DNA from: Candidatus Gastranaerophilales bacterium
Lineage (GTDB): Bacteria; Cyanobacteriota; Vampirovibrionia; Gastranaerophilales; Gastranaerophilaceae
Direction: 5' to 3'
NCBI GenBank assembly: GCA_944322855.1
Contig: CALUQG010000001.1
Location: forward strand, 171,678 to 235,677
DNA length: 64,000 nucleotides
Both the position numbers and the translations under genes were made by a program. Below the pieces are notes generated by a model. It saw only the letters and a list, made by a program, of their open reading frames with translations. It did not search any database and was not told the origin of the DNA. Shown piece by piece: positions 18,273 through 27,072 of this stretch (position 1 is the stretch's first letter; each line of letters starts with the position of its first letter).

Positions 18273-19451
18273 ATGAAAAAGTTTTTATTATTCGGGGTAC
18301 TGATTTTTTTATGTTTACCTTTTGCTGTTTTTTATAATCCACAAAAGAGTACAAAAACGACTGTAAAATTTGCAAGCTGGGGGTCACAAAGTGAAATTTC
18401 TTTTATTTGTCCATTGATAAAAGAATTTGAAAAAAACAATCCGTATATTAAAATAGAATTTTTGCATATTCCGCAAAACTACTTTCAAAAAATTCATCTT
18501 TTGTTTGCGTCAAATCTGGCACCGGATGTTGTTTTTGTAAATAATTATTATGCCCCGAAATATATAAAAGCAGACCTCTTTGAAGATTTGACACCGTACA
18601 TTAATCAAAATGAATATTTTGAAAAAGCCGTTGAAAACTTTACTTATAAAGGGAAAATATATGCTATTCCAAGAGATATTTCAGATTTAGTGGTTTATTA
18701 TAACAAAGATTTGTTTAAAAAAAACAAAATAGCATATCCTGAATCAGATTGGACAATTGATGAATATCTTGAAATTGCAAAAAAACTTTCAAAAGATACA
18801 AACAATGACGGATTGAATGATTTGTGGGGAACAAGTTTTGAAACTGATTTCATATTCTGGCTGCCTTTTGTATTGAGTAACGGCGGACAAATTTTTGGTA
18901 AAGATAAAAATACACTGGATGCAATTTATTTTTATTCTGACATTGCAAACAAATATAATGTTGCACCAAAAAAATTTCAAAGTTCAAGTCTAACAATGGC
19001 CCAGCTTTTTTTGCAGCAAAAAATAGCAATGCAGGTATCAGGCAGATGGCTTGTACCAAAGTATAGGCAGGAAGCTGACTTTGATTGGGATATCGTTCAA
19101 TTTCCAAAAGGGAAAAAAGGCTCAATAGTAAATATAGATGCTTCAGGATATGCCCTTTCAAAATCAAGCAAACATAAAAAAGAAGCATTAAGGTTCATCA
19201 AATTTATGTCTTCTAAACAATCACTGGAAAAGCTTTCACAAAGCGGTTTGATAGTGCCTGCAAGACCGGATTGTGCATATTCTGACAAATTTCTTGAGCC
19301 GTCAAAAAAACCTGAAAATGCAATAGTTTTTCTTGATGCAATAAAAACCGGTGTTGTACTTCCTATTAATGAAAATTATCAAAAAATTGCAGACAGGAGA
19401 AAACTGCTTCTTGAACCTGTTTTTCTTGGCGAAAAAAAACGGAAGATGTAA
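18273..19451 (+). CDS. Extracellular solute-binding protein, family 1 (sugar ABC transporter type)
   Basis: 392 residues. The N-terminal hydrophobic stretch FLLFGVLIFLCLPFAVFY is a signal peptide or anchor, without a good lipobox. Family signatures follow: VKFASWGS, LIKEFEKNNPYIKIEFLHI, LAPDVVFVNN, DLTPYIN, YAIPRDISDLVVYYNKDLFKK and WTIDEYLEIAKKL. It resembles UgpB/MalE-type periplasmic binding proteins. No permease or ATPase genes are adjacent, so it is an orphan here and its transporter must be encoded elsewhere. A TATAAT lies about 7 nt before the ATG with no ribosome-binding site, so leaderless translation is possible. Confidence 0.88.
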   Translation: MKKFLLFGVLIFLCLPFAVFYNPQKSTKTTVKFASWGSQSEISFICPLIKEFEKNNPYIKIEFLHIPQNYFQKIHLLFASNLAPDVVFVNNYYAPKYIKADLFEDLTPYINQNEYFEKAVENFTYKGKIYAIPRDISDLVVYYNKDLFKKNKIAYPESDWTIDEYLEIAKKLSKDTNNDGLNDLWGTSFETDFIFWLPFVLSNGGQIFGKDKNTLDAIYFYSDIANKYNVAPKKFQSSSLTMAQLFLQQKIAMQVSGRWLVPKYRQEADFDWDIVQFPKGKKGSIVNIDASGYALSKSSKHKKEALRFIKFMSSKQSLEKLSQSGLIVPARPDCAYSDKFLEPSKKPENAIVFLDAIKTGVVLPINENYQKIADRRKLLLEPVFLGEKKRKM

Positions 19452-19516
19452 CTCTTCCGTGGTATCATTAGTTAGTCGAATGCTCATAATTTGAGCAAAC
19501 GAGTTATTTTTGAAAA

Positions 19517-19996
19517 TTAAACTCCTAAGAAATACCTGCTCATTAAACTTGCCTGATCTATATTGCTATAGTAGCTTATACTGTTTTCTTTTGAAGAATT
19601 ATATTCAGCTTCAACCTGGTCTTTCAAGGCTTCAAAATATTCTTTTTCTTCGTCTGTATAAGCCATATCTATTTCATAGTCAAGTTCGTCTATAGTAGTT
19701 TCATAATCTTCATCAAGATCCCCTGTAACAGTAAGATTTAAGGTATTCATAATATCTTCAAAAGGAATAGACTGTCTTGTTTTTGAGCTTTCCTGAGACT
19801 CTTGCATTTGAATCATTGTTTCAATTATCTCAAGTTTTCTTTCATCAGTTTCTTTGTCGCCTGACGGTGTTATTCCGTAGGCCTGAAGCTGCTGTGCAAT
19901 GAGCTGATATTCATAATCCTGAGCATCAGACTTCTCTGTGACCGCCAGGGGCACATACATTGACATCATTGAAGCTGATATAGGACTAACTGTCAT
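19517..19996 (-). CDS. Hypothetical acidic protein
   Basis: 159 residues from the ATG at 19996 (GTG at 20005 is an alternative). Very acidic and Gln-rich, with short blocks rich in Asp/Glu (TGDLDEDYETTIDELDYEID). The C-terminus ends in SLMSRYFLGV. No signal peptide, membrane segment or recognised motif. It is next to rlmH and probably transcribed after it. Small acidic proteins with an SPISAS-type start recur in this genome style (compare the gene at 26247-26882), but no function can be assigned. Confidence 0.6.
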   Translation of the reverse strand: MTVSPISASMMSMYVPLAVTEKSDAQDYEYQLIAQQLQAYGITPSGDKETDERKLEIIETMIQMQESQESSKTRQSIPFEDIMNTLNLTVTGDLDEDYETTIDELDYEIDMAYTDEEKEYFEALKDQVEAEYNSSKENSISYYSNIDQASLMSRYFLGV

Positions 19997-20064
19997 GAAA
20001 ATCACTCACTTTCTGTATCTATCATGATAATGCCCATTTTTTTAAATTTTAAACATTTTTTCAG

Positions 20065-20535
20065 CTATCTATGATAAGATTCTTTACGAATTATCTTAAA
20101 AGCCCTGTAAATCTGCTCATATAGGAGTATTCTAAAAAGTTGATGTGTAAATGTCATTTTTGAAAAACTTAATTTGAAATTAGCTCTTTGTCTCACTTTT
20201 TCACAAAGCCCGTTTGCACCGCCAATAACAAATACAATTTCATTATGACCTTCATTAGACAATTCTTCTATTTTTTTTGCAAATTCTTCCGAAGAAAGCA
20301 TTTTGCCAAAAATCTCAAGAGTAATGACATAAGAGTCTTCTTTTACAGCAGAAAGTATCTTTTCTCCCTCTATATCCATATACTTTTGAGCCAAATTGTC
20401 ATCTTTTATTTCCTGAGCAGGAATTTCCACAAGCGACAAACTGCAATAAGCTCCCAAACGTTTTTGGAACTCTGATACAGCATCTTTTGTATATTTTTCT
20501 TTAAGTTTTCCGACTGCAATAATCTTTATATTCAT
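20065..20535 (-). CDS. rlmH: 23S rRNA pseudouridine-1915 N3-methyltransferase
   Basis: 156 residues, the expected size. RlmH methylates pseudouridine 1915 of 23S rRNA in assembled 70S ribosomes using S-adenosylmethionine. Conserved blocks are IIAVGKLKEKY at the start, FVIGGANGL (SPOUT cofactor knot), LSFSKMTFTHQL, and the C-terminal YEQIYRAFKIIRKESYHR. The ATG follows the speE stop codon with no gap, so the two genes are translationally linked. Confidence 0.96.
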   Translation of the reverse strand: MNIKIIAVGKLKEKYTKDAVSEFQKRLGAYCSLSLVEIPAQEIKDDNLAQKYMDIEGEKILSAVKEDSYVITLEIFGKMLSSEEFAKKIEELSNEGHNEIVFVIGGANGLCEKVRQRANFKLSFSKMTFTHQLFRILLYEQIYRAFKIIRKESYHR

Positions 20536-21375
20536 CTATTTTACGAGATCTTTTACAAAATTCGGAAGTGCAAAACGAGCAAGATGATAATCTTTGTTAT
20601 ATATTTTGCATTGTTTTGATATTTTTTCCGCTCTGGTTTCATCTATATATGACAGAGGTTTTACACTCTCAGAACAAAAACACCAGCTCCAATATCCGCC
20701 CGGATATGAAGGAATAGGGCCTGTAAATGTGTCTACTATCGGAAATACTTTTCTTAATAAAGGATACATCTTTTTCATCTCAGCTTGATTTATAAACGGA
20801 GATTCGGATTGGGCAGACATGATACCGCCATCTTTTAATGCTTCTTTTACATTTGTATAAAATTCTTCTGTAAAAAGTCCTTCCCCGGGGCCCATAGGGT
20901 CTGTTGAATCGATTAAAATAACGTCATATTGAGCTTTTTTGTCTTTTATAAACTCGATTGCATCTTCAATTCTTACTTCAACTTTCGGATTATCAAGCTC
21001 ACAGCCTATAGTCGGAAGATACTTTTTGCAAGCATCAACAACCATACCATCTATTTCACATAACACAACCTTTTTCACAGTATCGTGTTTTAAAACTTCT
21101 CTGATAGTGCCGCCGTCACCTCCGCCGATAACAAGCACGGTTTCAGGATTTTTGTGGTTTATCATCGGAATATGCGATATCATTTCGTGGTAATAGAATT
21201 CATCCTTTTCAGTTGTCATCATTAAACCGTCAAGAGTCAAAACTCTGCCCATAGATTCGGTGTCAAAAATATCGACTTTTTGAAATTCCGATTGACCGCT
21301 AAAAAGAGTTTCTTTTACAGTCATACAACAGCCAAAACCATCTTTGCTCAATTCACAATATCTCATATCCAACAT
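20536..21375 (-). CDS. speE: Spermidine synthase (polyamine aminopropyltransferase)
   Basis: 279 residues. It transfers the aminopropyl group of decarboxylated S-adenosylmethionine to putrescine. Visible motifs are the substrate-entry block YYHEMISHIPMINH, the nucleotide-binding VIGGGDGGTIREVLKH, VEVRIEDAIEFI, and the catalytic-aspartate motif LIDSTDPMGPGEGLF. YPGGYWSWCF is present near the end. It is followed without gap by rlmH. Starts at ATG 21375 after AAAAGGAAT. Confidence 0.96.
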   Translation of the reverse strand: MLDMRYCELSKDGFGCCMTVKETLFSGQSEFQKVDIFDTESMGRVLTLDGLMMTTEKDEFYYHEMISHIPMINHKNPETVLVIGGGDGGTIREVLKHDTVKKVVLCEIDGMVVDACKKYLPTIGCELDNPKVEVRIEDAIEFIKDKKAQYDVILIDSTDPMGPGEGLFTEEFYTNVKEALKDGGIMSAQSESPFINQAEMKKMYPLLRKVFPIVDTFTGPIPSYPGGYWSWCFCSESVKPLSYIDETRAEKISKQCKIYNKDYHLARFALPNFVKDLVK

Positions 21376-21454
21376 ATCTGATTCCTTTTCTTTAACTATT
21401 TTTGTCTAAAAATACACAAAATATTGACAAAAAATATTATACCATAACGAAAAT

Positions 21455-22840
21455 CTAAGATTTGTATATTTGATTGTTTATTACAAGAGCAGCCGATAGG
21501 AGAGGATCAACAGAGGTTGAAAACGGAGGAGCATAAGTCATATCTGTATGCAAAAAATTATCCAGAGTTTGATCTGCAGCAATTGCTGCTGCTACTGTAT
21601 TCACTCTTTTGTCAGCATCGCCGTTGCCAAAAGCTTGAGCGCCAAGAATTTTTTTTAAGCGCTTATCTACAACAAGCTTAAGTGTAATATTTTCGGCATC
21701 AGGCATGTAACCTGCTTTGTCTTTTTTTGTCATTGTAGAACTGATAACATCAAAACCAAATTTTTTGGCTTCTGTTTCAGTTAAACCTGTCAAAGAAATT
21801 GACATCGTATCATATCTTGTCACAGCAGAACCCAAAACTCCGGCAAATGCATCGTATCCTCCTGCAATATTTATTGCCGCACAGCGACCTTCCTTGTTTG
21901 CAGATGAACCGAGCGGTATCCAGCAGTAGTTTTTTGATACAAGATGAAAATTTTCTATGCAGTCACCGGCCGCATAAATATCTTTTACTGTAGTCTGCAT
22001 CCTGTTATTCACTCTTATCGCATTACTGACTCCGAGTTCAATCCCTGCATCTGCAGCAATTTCAGTATTGGGAACAATACCTGTTGCAATAACCACTATA
22101 TCCGCTTCAATTTTTTGACCTTTATCTGTAATTACTTTCTCAACTTTGCCGTTGCCTCCTTCAAAAGCAACAACGGATTCTGAGGTTAAAATTTTGACTT
22201 TGCCTTTACTCATATTTACAATTTCTGCTGCAATCATATCACTGATTTCAGCATCAAAAATTGAGAGAATATGTTCCTTCCTTTCAATAAGAGTAACCTC
22301 CAGATTGTTTTTAAAAAATGCTTCAAGCATTTCAATGCCGATATAGCCGCCACCCACAATTACAGCTTTTTTCGTGTCTTTATCTCTTATTTTATTTCTT
22401 ATATTTACGCCGTCTTTTATTTTTCTTATAGTGAATATATTTTCAAGATGATGGTTTTTAATAGGCGGAAGAATGGGCCTTGCACCTGTTGTAATAGCAA
22501 GTTTGTCATATTCAACCTGCTGTATTATCCCGGTTTTTGTATCCTGTACAACTATTTTGTGTTCTTGAGGTAAAATTTTTGTACATCTTTTATTCAAATG
22601 AACATTTGCACCTTTTTGTTCAAACTGTTCCGGTGTCCTCACAATCAGTTTGTTTACGTCCTCAATAAGCCCTTCTACAAAATAAGGCAGACCGCAGGCA
22701 GAATAAGATATCATATCTTCTTCCGTGTATAAATCTATTTGAAAATTTCCAAAGGTGCGAAGAAGTTTTGCCATAATTTTTGGGCCTGCAGCAACTCCGC
22801 CGATTATCACTATTTTTTGTTTTTGATTTTTTTCAGTCAT
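21455..22840 (-). CDS. CoA-disulfide reductase/NADH oxidase-like flavoprotein
   Basis: 461 residues. A pyridine nucleotide-disulfide oxidoreductase with FAD motif VIIGGVAAG, a second nucleotide motif VIVGGGYIGIEMLEAF, and IYAAGDCIE binding FAD. The single redox cysteine C49 in SYSACGLPYF is the hallmark of the CoA-disulfide reductase/NADH oxidase/NADH peroxidase group. It likely handles oxygen, peroxide or low-molecular-weight disulfides in an anaerobe. Which of these it reduces cannot be decided from sequence. No rhodanese domain is fused. Monocistronic. Confidence 0.9.
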   Translation of the reverse strand: MTEKNQKQKIVIIGGVAAGPKIMAKLLRTFGNFQIDLYTEEDMISYSACGLPYFVEGLIEDVNKLIVRTPEQFEQKGANVHLNKRCTKILPQEHKIVVQDTKTGIIQQVEYDKLAITTGARPILPPIKNHHLENIFTIRKIKDGVNIRNKIRDKDTKKAVIVGGGYIGIEMLEAFFKNNLEVTLIERKEHILSIFDAEISDMIAAEIVNMSKGKVKILTSESVVAFEGGNGKVEKVITDKGQKIEADIVVIATGIVPNTEIAADAGIELGVSNAIRVNNRMQTTVKDIYAAGDCIENFHLVSKNYCWIPLGSSANKEGRCAAINIAGGYDAFAGVLGSAVTRYDTMSISLTGLTETEAKKFGFDVISSTMTKKDKAGYMPDAENITLKLVVDKRLKKILGAQAFGNGDADKRVNTVAAAIAADQTLDNFLHTDMTYAPPFSTSVDPLLSAALVINNQIYKS

Positions 22841-23015
22841 GCAATCATTTTAAAAACAGAAATGATATTTTTCTATTGCCTTAATGTTTAATTAGATTTA
22901 TAAAACTAGATAAAAACATCAAAATATGATAAGATTTTTAATGCTTATACTTAACGGTACTCAAACAAGAGTTCCTTTAAAGACTAAACAGGTTCAGACA
23001 AACGGAGAATGAATT

Positions 23016-23189
23016 ATGGCAAGAATAGTAAGACCTTCATGGGCAATAAGATGTGTACAATCAAGCTGTAGAGAATTGTTTGAAGTTGCAATTCTTGAAG
23101 ACGGAAAACAACAGGAAGTTGTCTGCCCGAAATGCGGAGAACATTACCTCTATCCTGTACTTCCTGAAGATATGGAAGGCGCAGAATAG
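23016..23189 (+). CDS. 57-residue zinc-ribbon protein
   Basis: Starts at an ATG with GGAGAATGA upstream. The protein is MARIVRPSWAIRCVQSSC followed by a beta-rich stretch and VVCPKCGEHYLYPVL, so it carries cysteine pairs (RCVQSSC and CPKC) that would bind one zinc ion. Its stop is 9 nt before the radical SAM gene, so they form an operon. Zinc ribbons this small often assist RNA or protein modification enzymes, but the function here is unknown. Confidence 0.7.
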   Translation: MARIVRPSWAIRCVQSSCRELFEVAILEDGKQQEVVCPKCGEHYLYPVLPEDMEGAE

Positions 23190-23198
23190 TTTCATATT

Positions 23199-24143
23199 AT
23201 GGAAGAAATTTCTTTTCCCCGTCCGGAAACTAAAAAAAGATATTATCAATTTAGTGAATATTTAAAAAGAAAATTCGGCACCAAAGTGTATAAAATCACT
23301 CTGGATGCCGGTTTTTCTTGTCCGAACAGAGACGGAACCATTTCATCGGGAGGCTGCATATTTTGTGATGACGGAGGCAGTTTTTCCCGTGCACACAGCA
23401 GCAACCTGTCTGTAAAAGAACAGGTTTTTACAGGTGTTGAAACCTTATCTTCAAGATTTAAAGCCAAAAAATTTATGGCATATTTTCAGGCATATTCAAA
23501 CACCTATAAACCGGTTGAAGAACTTCAAGAAATTTATAACAGCGCATTATGCCGCAAAGATGTTATCGGAATTTCCATCGGCACAAGACCTGACTGCATA
23601 GATGAAAAAAAACTTGATTTGATTGCGTCATACAAAGACGAATATGAAACATGGATAGAGTACGGACTGCAGTCCATGCATGACAGAACCTTAAAACTAA
23701 TAAACCGCGGTCACAATTTTGAAACCTTTTTAAAAGCCTATAATGAAACAAAAAAACGTGGAATTAATGTCTGTGTGCATGTAATTTTGGGATTGCCCGA
23801 AGAAACAAAAGAAGATATGATTCAAACCGTAAAAACACTGGCTGATATTGGTGTGGACGGAGTAAAATTCCATTGTCTTTGTGTTTTTCCGAATACAAAA
23901 CTGTATAACATGTATGAAAATGGAGAAATTACTCTTTTAGAGGAAGATGAATATATCAACATAGCTTGTGACTGCCTTGAGTTACTTCCATCACACACCA
24001 CTATCCACCGCTTAGGCGGAAACGGTTTGCAGGCAATTAAAATCGCACCTAAATGGCTTAACAAAAAATTTGAAATCCTGAACAGAATTGATGATGAATT
24101 TGAAAGACGAAATTCTTTTCAAGGTTCTCGTATAGTGAACTAA
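23199..24143 (+). CDS. Radical SAM protein, TIGR01212/YtqA-YhcC family
   Basis: 314 residues. The family signature CPNRDGTISSGGCIFC near residues 46-61 supplies the cysteines for the [4Fe-4S] cluster that cleaves S-adenosylmethionine. The usual blocks follow: AYFQAYSNTYKP, GISIGTRPDCI, WIEYGLQSMHD, INRGH, HVILGLPEE, GVKFHCLCVFPNTKLY and HRLGGNG. Members of this family (B. subtilis YtqA) have been linked to wobble-uridine tRNA modification. The substrate here is not shown. It follows a small zinc-ribbon gene by 9 nt. Confidence 0.92.
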   Translation: MEEISFPRPETKKRYYQFSEYLKRKFGTKVYKITLDAGFSCPNRDGTISSGGCIFCDDGGSFSRAHSSNLSVKEQVFTGVETLSSRFKAKKFMAYFQAYSNTYKPVEELQEIYNSALCRKDVIGISIGTRPDCIDEKKLDLIASYKDEYETWIEYGLQSMHDRTLKLINRGHNFETFLKAYNETKKRGINVCVHVILGLPEETKEDMIQTVKTLADIGVDGVKFHCLCVFPNTKLYNMYENGEITLLEEDEYINIACDCLELLPSHTTIHRLGGNGLQAIKIAPKWLNKKFEILNRIDDEFERRNSFQGSRIVN

Positions 24144-24721
24144 TATAATCAGGCAGGTCAATTTTCCGGAAAAGGATTGGCAGCTTGGCATTTAGATAAA
24201 AGTCTTTGTGATGTTAGCCAAAACTTATCTTAATTATTCGCCATCCTCCGTTTGGAAACAAAGTTAATCAAAGAGAAACGAGTTGCATGAACCTGTTTTC
24301 AAAATGCAGGTGAAAGTCATCCCGTAGGAAAAACAACAAATTACAGGTTATATTTACTAATCTGACAATACCGAACTAACAATGCTATTATATTGTAACC
24401 ACAAATTCCAATTATTATAGAGTGAAAACAAATTCAGCTAAATAAAAAGGCTGCCAGAGAAAGTATGCAGCCATCACCAAAGGTGAATTATGGTATTGGT
24501 CTAAATACTGTAAGCCCACAAAGGTTGTCCCTCTTACAGCAGTACAATTAGCCTGGAGTTAGTTTTAACTAACATTATTATTGTAAGTCTAACCTAACTC
24601 TTTGTCAAGCTTTTCTTTTTAATTCCAATATATAGATAACAGGGTATAAGAAATTTTATAAGTTTTAAATATTCTTTCATATATAAAGCTCTTTCAGAAG
24701 CTATAAAGATTTGGGGTAATC
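24144..24721 (+). other. Long hairpin-rich intergenic region, possible structured RNA
   Basis: 578 nt without a credible gene. Several hairpins are visible: GGCTGC...GCAGCC (about 24450-24475), CACCAAAGGTG (24474-24484), CTGTAAG...CTTACAG (about 24509-24543) and GAGTTAG...CTAACTC (about 24556-24601). Further left, AACCTG...CAGGT occurs around 24290-24312. The density of paired elements upstream of tolC suggests a structured RNA or regulatory leader. I compared it by eye with RNase P RNA, tmRNA, SRP RNA and the cobalamin, TPP, SAM and c-di-GMP riboswitches and could not match any. Confidence 0.4.
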
Positions 24722-26257
24722 ATGAAAAAAGCCGTATCATTGTTTTTATTAATATGTCTTTTTTTGATAAACCGACCTGCTATAGCAGCTTTACCCAAAA
24801 TTGAAGAAGAATTAATCTGGGATTATCACAGCGAAAGATTTTTAGAATTATTAAAGGAAGGCAAAAGCACCTTTGATGCTGACAAACAAAGTGATTTAGA
24901 CAAACAGATTAAACAGGGGCTTGATATAAATTTAATACCCGTAGATTTATCCTGCTGCTTAAAAATTGCGCAGGAAAACAACTATGACGTAAAAATTTCC
25001 GAACAGGAAAAAGAACAGTACAAATGGTTATACAGAAACAATCTTGCACAGTTACTGCCTGATTTCTATTACAGATACCAAATACAATCAGTACACGGGG
25101 AATTTCTTGTCGGTGATATCTTACCGAGAACTATCAGACAAAATCCCATATACAGTGGTATTATGATAAATTACCCCATTATTGGAAACGGAAGTGTACT
25201 ATTCAATATAGCAAGCGGAAACAACCAGTACAAAGCTCGCAAACACAATTATAAATACACACAGAAAGAATTACTGTTAAATACAACTCTGTACTATTAT
25301 GACCTTTTGCTGGCAAAATTGAATATAGAAGTACTTTTGTCCAATCTCAGAGACCGTGCAGAGCAGCTGAAACTTATGCAGGCAAGATATCATATAGGTA
25401 TAGGCACAAAATATGATATTCTAAGAGCCGAAGCGCAATATGCAGATGCAAAACAGGAACTGCTTTCCGCTTTGTATAATCTCAGACTGAAACAGGCGAG
25501 ACTTGCTAATATTATGGGGCTTGAAGTTACGCTCACTCTTTATCCGTTTGAACATGTCTCGCAGCCAAGAGAGCTTGTAAGAAAAAACAACAGCGTTGAA
25601 AGTTTGTACAATGTTGCATTGCAGTCAAGAGAGGATATAAAAGCAAAACGTGCGCAGATACGTTCTTTAAATAACATAAAAAACAGAAACTATACCGATT
25701 TCGCTCCAAATATAAATTTATCCTTTGAATTTGCAAGAGTCGGAACTACTGATACAGGTAGTCTCAGACCAAACCACACGTGGAGCATAAATGCGGAAAT
25801 TCCTCTAGGAAAAAAACTGGGGATAGGGACACTGACTCAAAAAAATGCTGATCTGGCAAATCTGAAAAAAGCAAAACTTGAACTGACAAATCTGGAAAGA
25901 ACTATAAGAGAAAATATTGTATCTTCCTATTACAACTCAAGAACCGCTCTTGAAAAAATCGAAGCCAACAAAAAGCAGGTAGCCGCTGCTGATGAAGGTT
26001 TAAAATTTTCACTTATAGGTTTTGATGTAGGACAAAATACATTTATTGATGTTTTAACTTCGCAGACAGAAAAAACCAGAGCCCGTCAGCAGCTTATTAC
26101 TTCAATTATTGAATACAATAAAGCACAGGCTCAAATGCTTTTTGATACGGGAATAATCTCAGAAGATACACTCCTGTTAAATTACAAGGGTATTCACAAT
26201 ATACAAAAAGCAAAAAAATCGCCTGATAAAAAAAAGAAAAAAAACGTCAAACCCTGA
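24722..26257 (+). CDS. TolC-family outer membrane efflux protein
   Basis: 511 residues. A signal peptide (AVSLFLLICLFLINRPAIA) is followed by two repeated halves of long amphipathic helices typical of TolC. One half has YYDLLLAKLNIEVLLSNLRDRAEQLKLMQARYHIGIGTKYDILRAEAQYADAKQ split around residues 198-255. The other has YYNSRTALEKIEANKKQ and GFDVGQNTFIDVLTSQTEK. A charged Lys-rich tail closes the protein. TolC forms the outer-membrane tunnel for efflux pumps and type I secretion, so the cell has an outer membrane. No pump partner is adjacent. The last 11 nt overlap the convergent gene. Confidence 0.9.
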   Translation: MKKAVSLFLLICLFLINRPAIAALPKIEEELIWDYHSERFLELLKEGKSTFDADKQSDLDKQIKQGLDINLIPVDLSCCLKIAQENNYDVKISEQEKEQYKWLYRNNLAQLLPDFYYRYQIQSVHGEFLVGDILPRTIRQNPIYSGIMINYPIIGNGSVLFNIASGNNQYKARKHNYKYTQKELLLNTTLYYYDLLLAKLNIEVLLSNLRDRAEQLKLMQARYHIGIGTKYDILRAEAQYADAKQELLSALYNLRLKQARLANIMGLEVTLTLYPFEHVSQPRELVRKNNSVESLYNVALQSREDIKAKRAQIRSLNNIKNRNYTDFAPNINLSFEFARVGTTDTGSLRPNHTWSINAEIPLGKKLGIGTLTQKNADLANLKKAKLELTNLERTIRENIVSSYYNSRTALEKIEANKKQVAAADEGLKFSLIGFDVGQNTFIDVLTSQTEKTRARQQLITSIIEYNKAQAQMLFDTGIISEDTLLLNYKGIHNIQKAKKSPDKKKKKNVKP

Positions 26258-26882
26258 TATCAACAGAATTGTTTTTAATTTTAAAGTTAACTGTTTGATA
26301 ATCATCGTTTGTATATCTGTTTCCATAATAATCATCAGATTTTACAGAAGATTTTGCCTGAGCATTTTTCATACCTTCAAGGAGTTTGGAAACAGTTTCA
26401 TCCGAAAGACTATCCAAAAACTGTGCAATTGCAATGGTTTTTGCTGTCTCCATACCATATAAATCTGCAATTTCCGAAGAAATTTTTAATTTTCCGTCCT
26501 GTATTAAAGAATTCATAACATTGCTGTTTGAAAGGCTCTGGCTGACAGAATATGTAACAGCAGTAGTCAAATCCGAAGATGTAATATAATCTCCGTCGGA
26601 AGACAATGCATTAAATCTGTCCAGAAGAGTTCCAACAAGCTTGTATGCATTTTTATCAGTCATGTTTTCGTTTTCCAGCAGCTGTTTGAAATTTGTCAAA
26701 CCTTCCTTGCTCAAACCTTTTTCAGAGGCAACAGTAAGCATGGAAAGTGACTCGTAAACAAGCTGTGTAACGGATTTTACGGCATTTTGTGTCTGCCTCA
26801 CTGAATTTGTTTGCGTATTTTTTGGAGAAATAGAAATATTATTTCTGTTATTTATATTATAAGACTCAATTGCATTTATCAT
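26247..26882 (-). CDS. Hypothetical helical protein
   Basis: 211 residues. An Asn-rich N-terminus (YNINNRNNISISPKNTQTNS) precedes a helical domain (VTQLVYESLSMLTVASEKGLS). Further on, ENMTDKNAYKLVGTLLDRFNALSSDGDYITSSDL has a faint EF-hand-like look (D-x-D spacing), but no full loop can be claimed. The C-terminus is polar. No signal peptide or membrane helix. It overlaps the tolC stop by 11 nt in convergent orientation. Function unknown. Confidence 0.65.
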   Translation of the reverse strand: MINAIESYNINNRNNISISPKNTQTNSVRQTQNAVKSVTQLVYESLSMLTVASEKGLSKEGLTNFKQLLENENMTDKNAYKLVGTLLDRFNALSSDGDYITSSDLTTAVTYSVSQSLSNSNVMNSLIQDGKLKISSEIADLYGMETAKTIAIAQFLDSLSDETVSKLLEGMKNAQAKSSVKSDDYYGNRYTNDDYQTVNFKIKNNSVDIRV

Positions 26883-27004
26883 ACATTAACCTATACCTAA
26901 CTATTATAATATATATATGATATAAAAACAACCTCATGCAAATATTTGTCTGCTGTATATCGTAACTATATATAGCTTATAAATACATATTAAAATTTCT
27001 TTAC

Positions 27005-27048
27005 AAACTCGAAAGCGGCTGCATCTTTAAACAACCGCTTTTGAGTTT
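27005..27048 (-). terminator. Intrinsic terminator-like hairpin after rpsA
   Basis: The arms AAACTCGAAAGCGG (27005-27018) and CCGCTTTTGAGTTT (27035-27048) pair over 14 bp with one G-U wobble. It lies 25 nt after the rpsA stop on the minus strand. The U-tract is weak in both directions, so the efficiency is uncertain. Confidence 0.6.
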
Positions 27049-27072
27049 ATTTAATTATAAAGGGTCTTTTAA

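Noticed and set aside
24144..24721. Cobalamin riboswitch, RNase P RNA, tmRNA or SRP RNA
   Set aside because: Fragments such as GGTGAAAGTC and CCGGAAAAGG look suggestive, but the invariant boxes of each class are missing.
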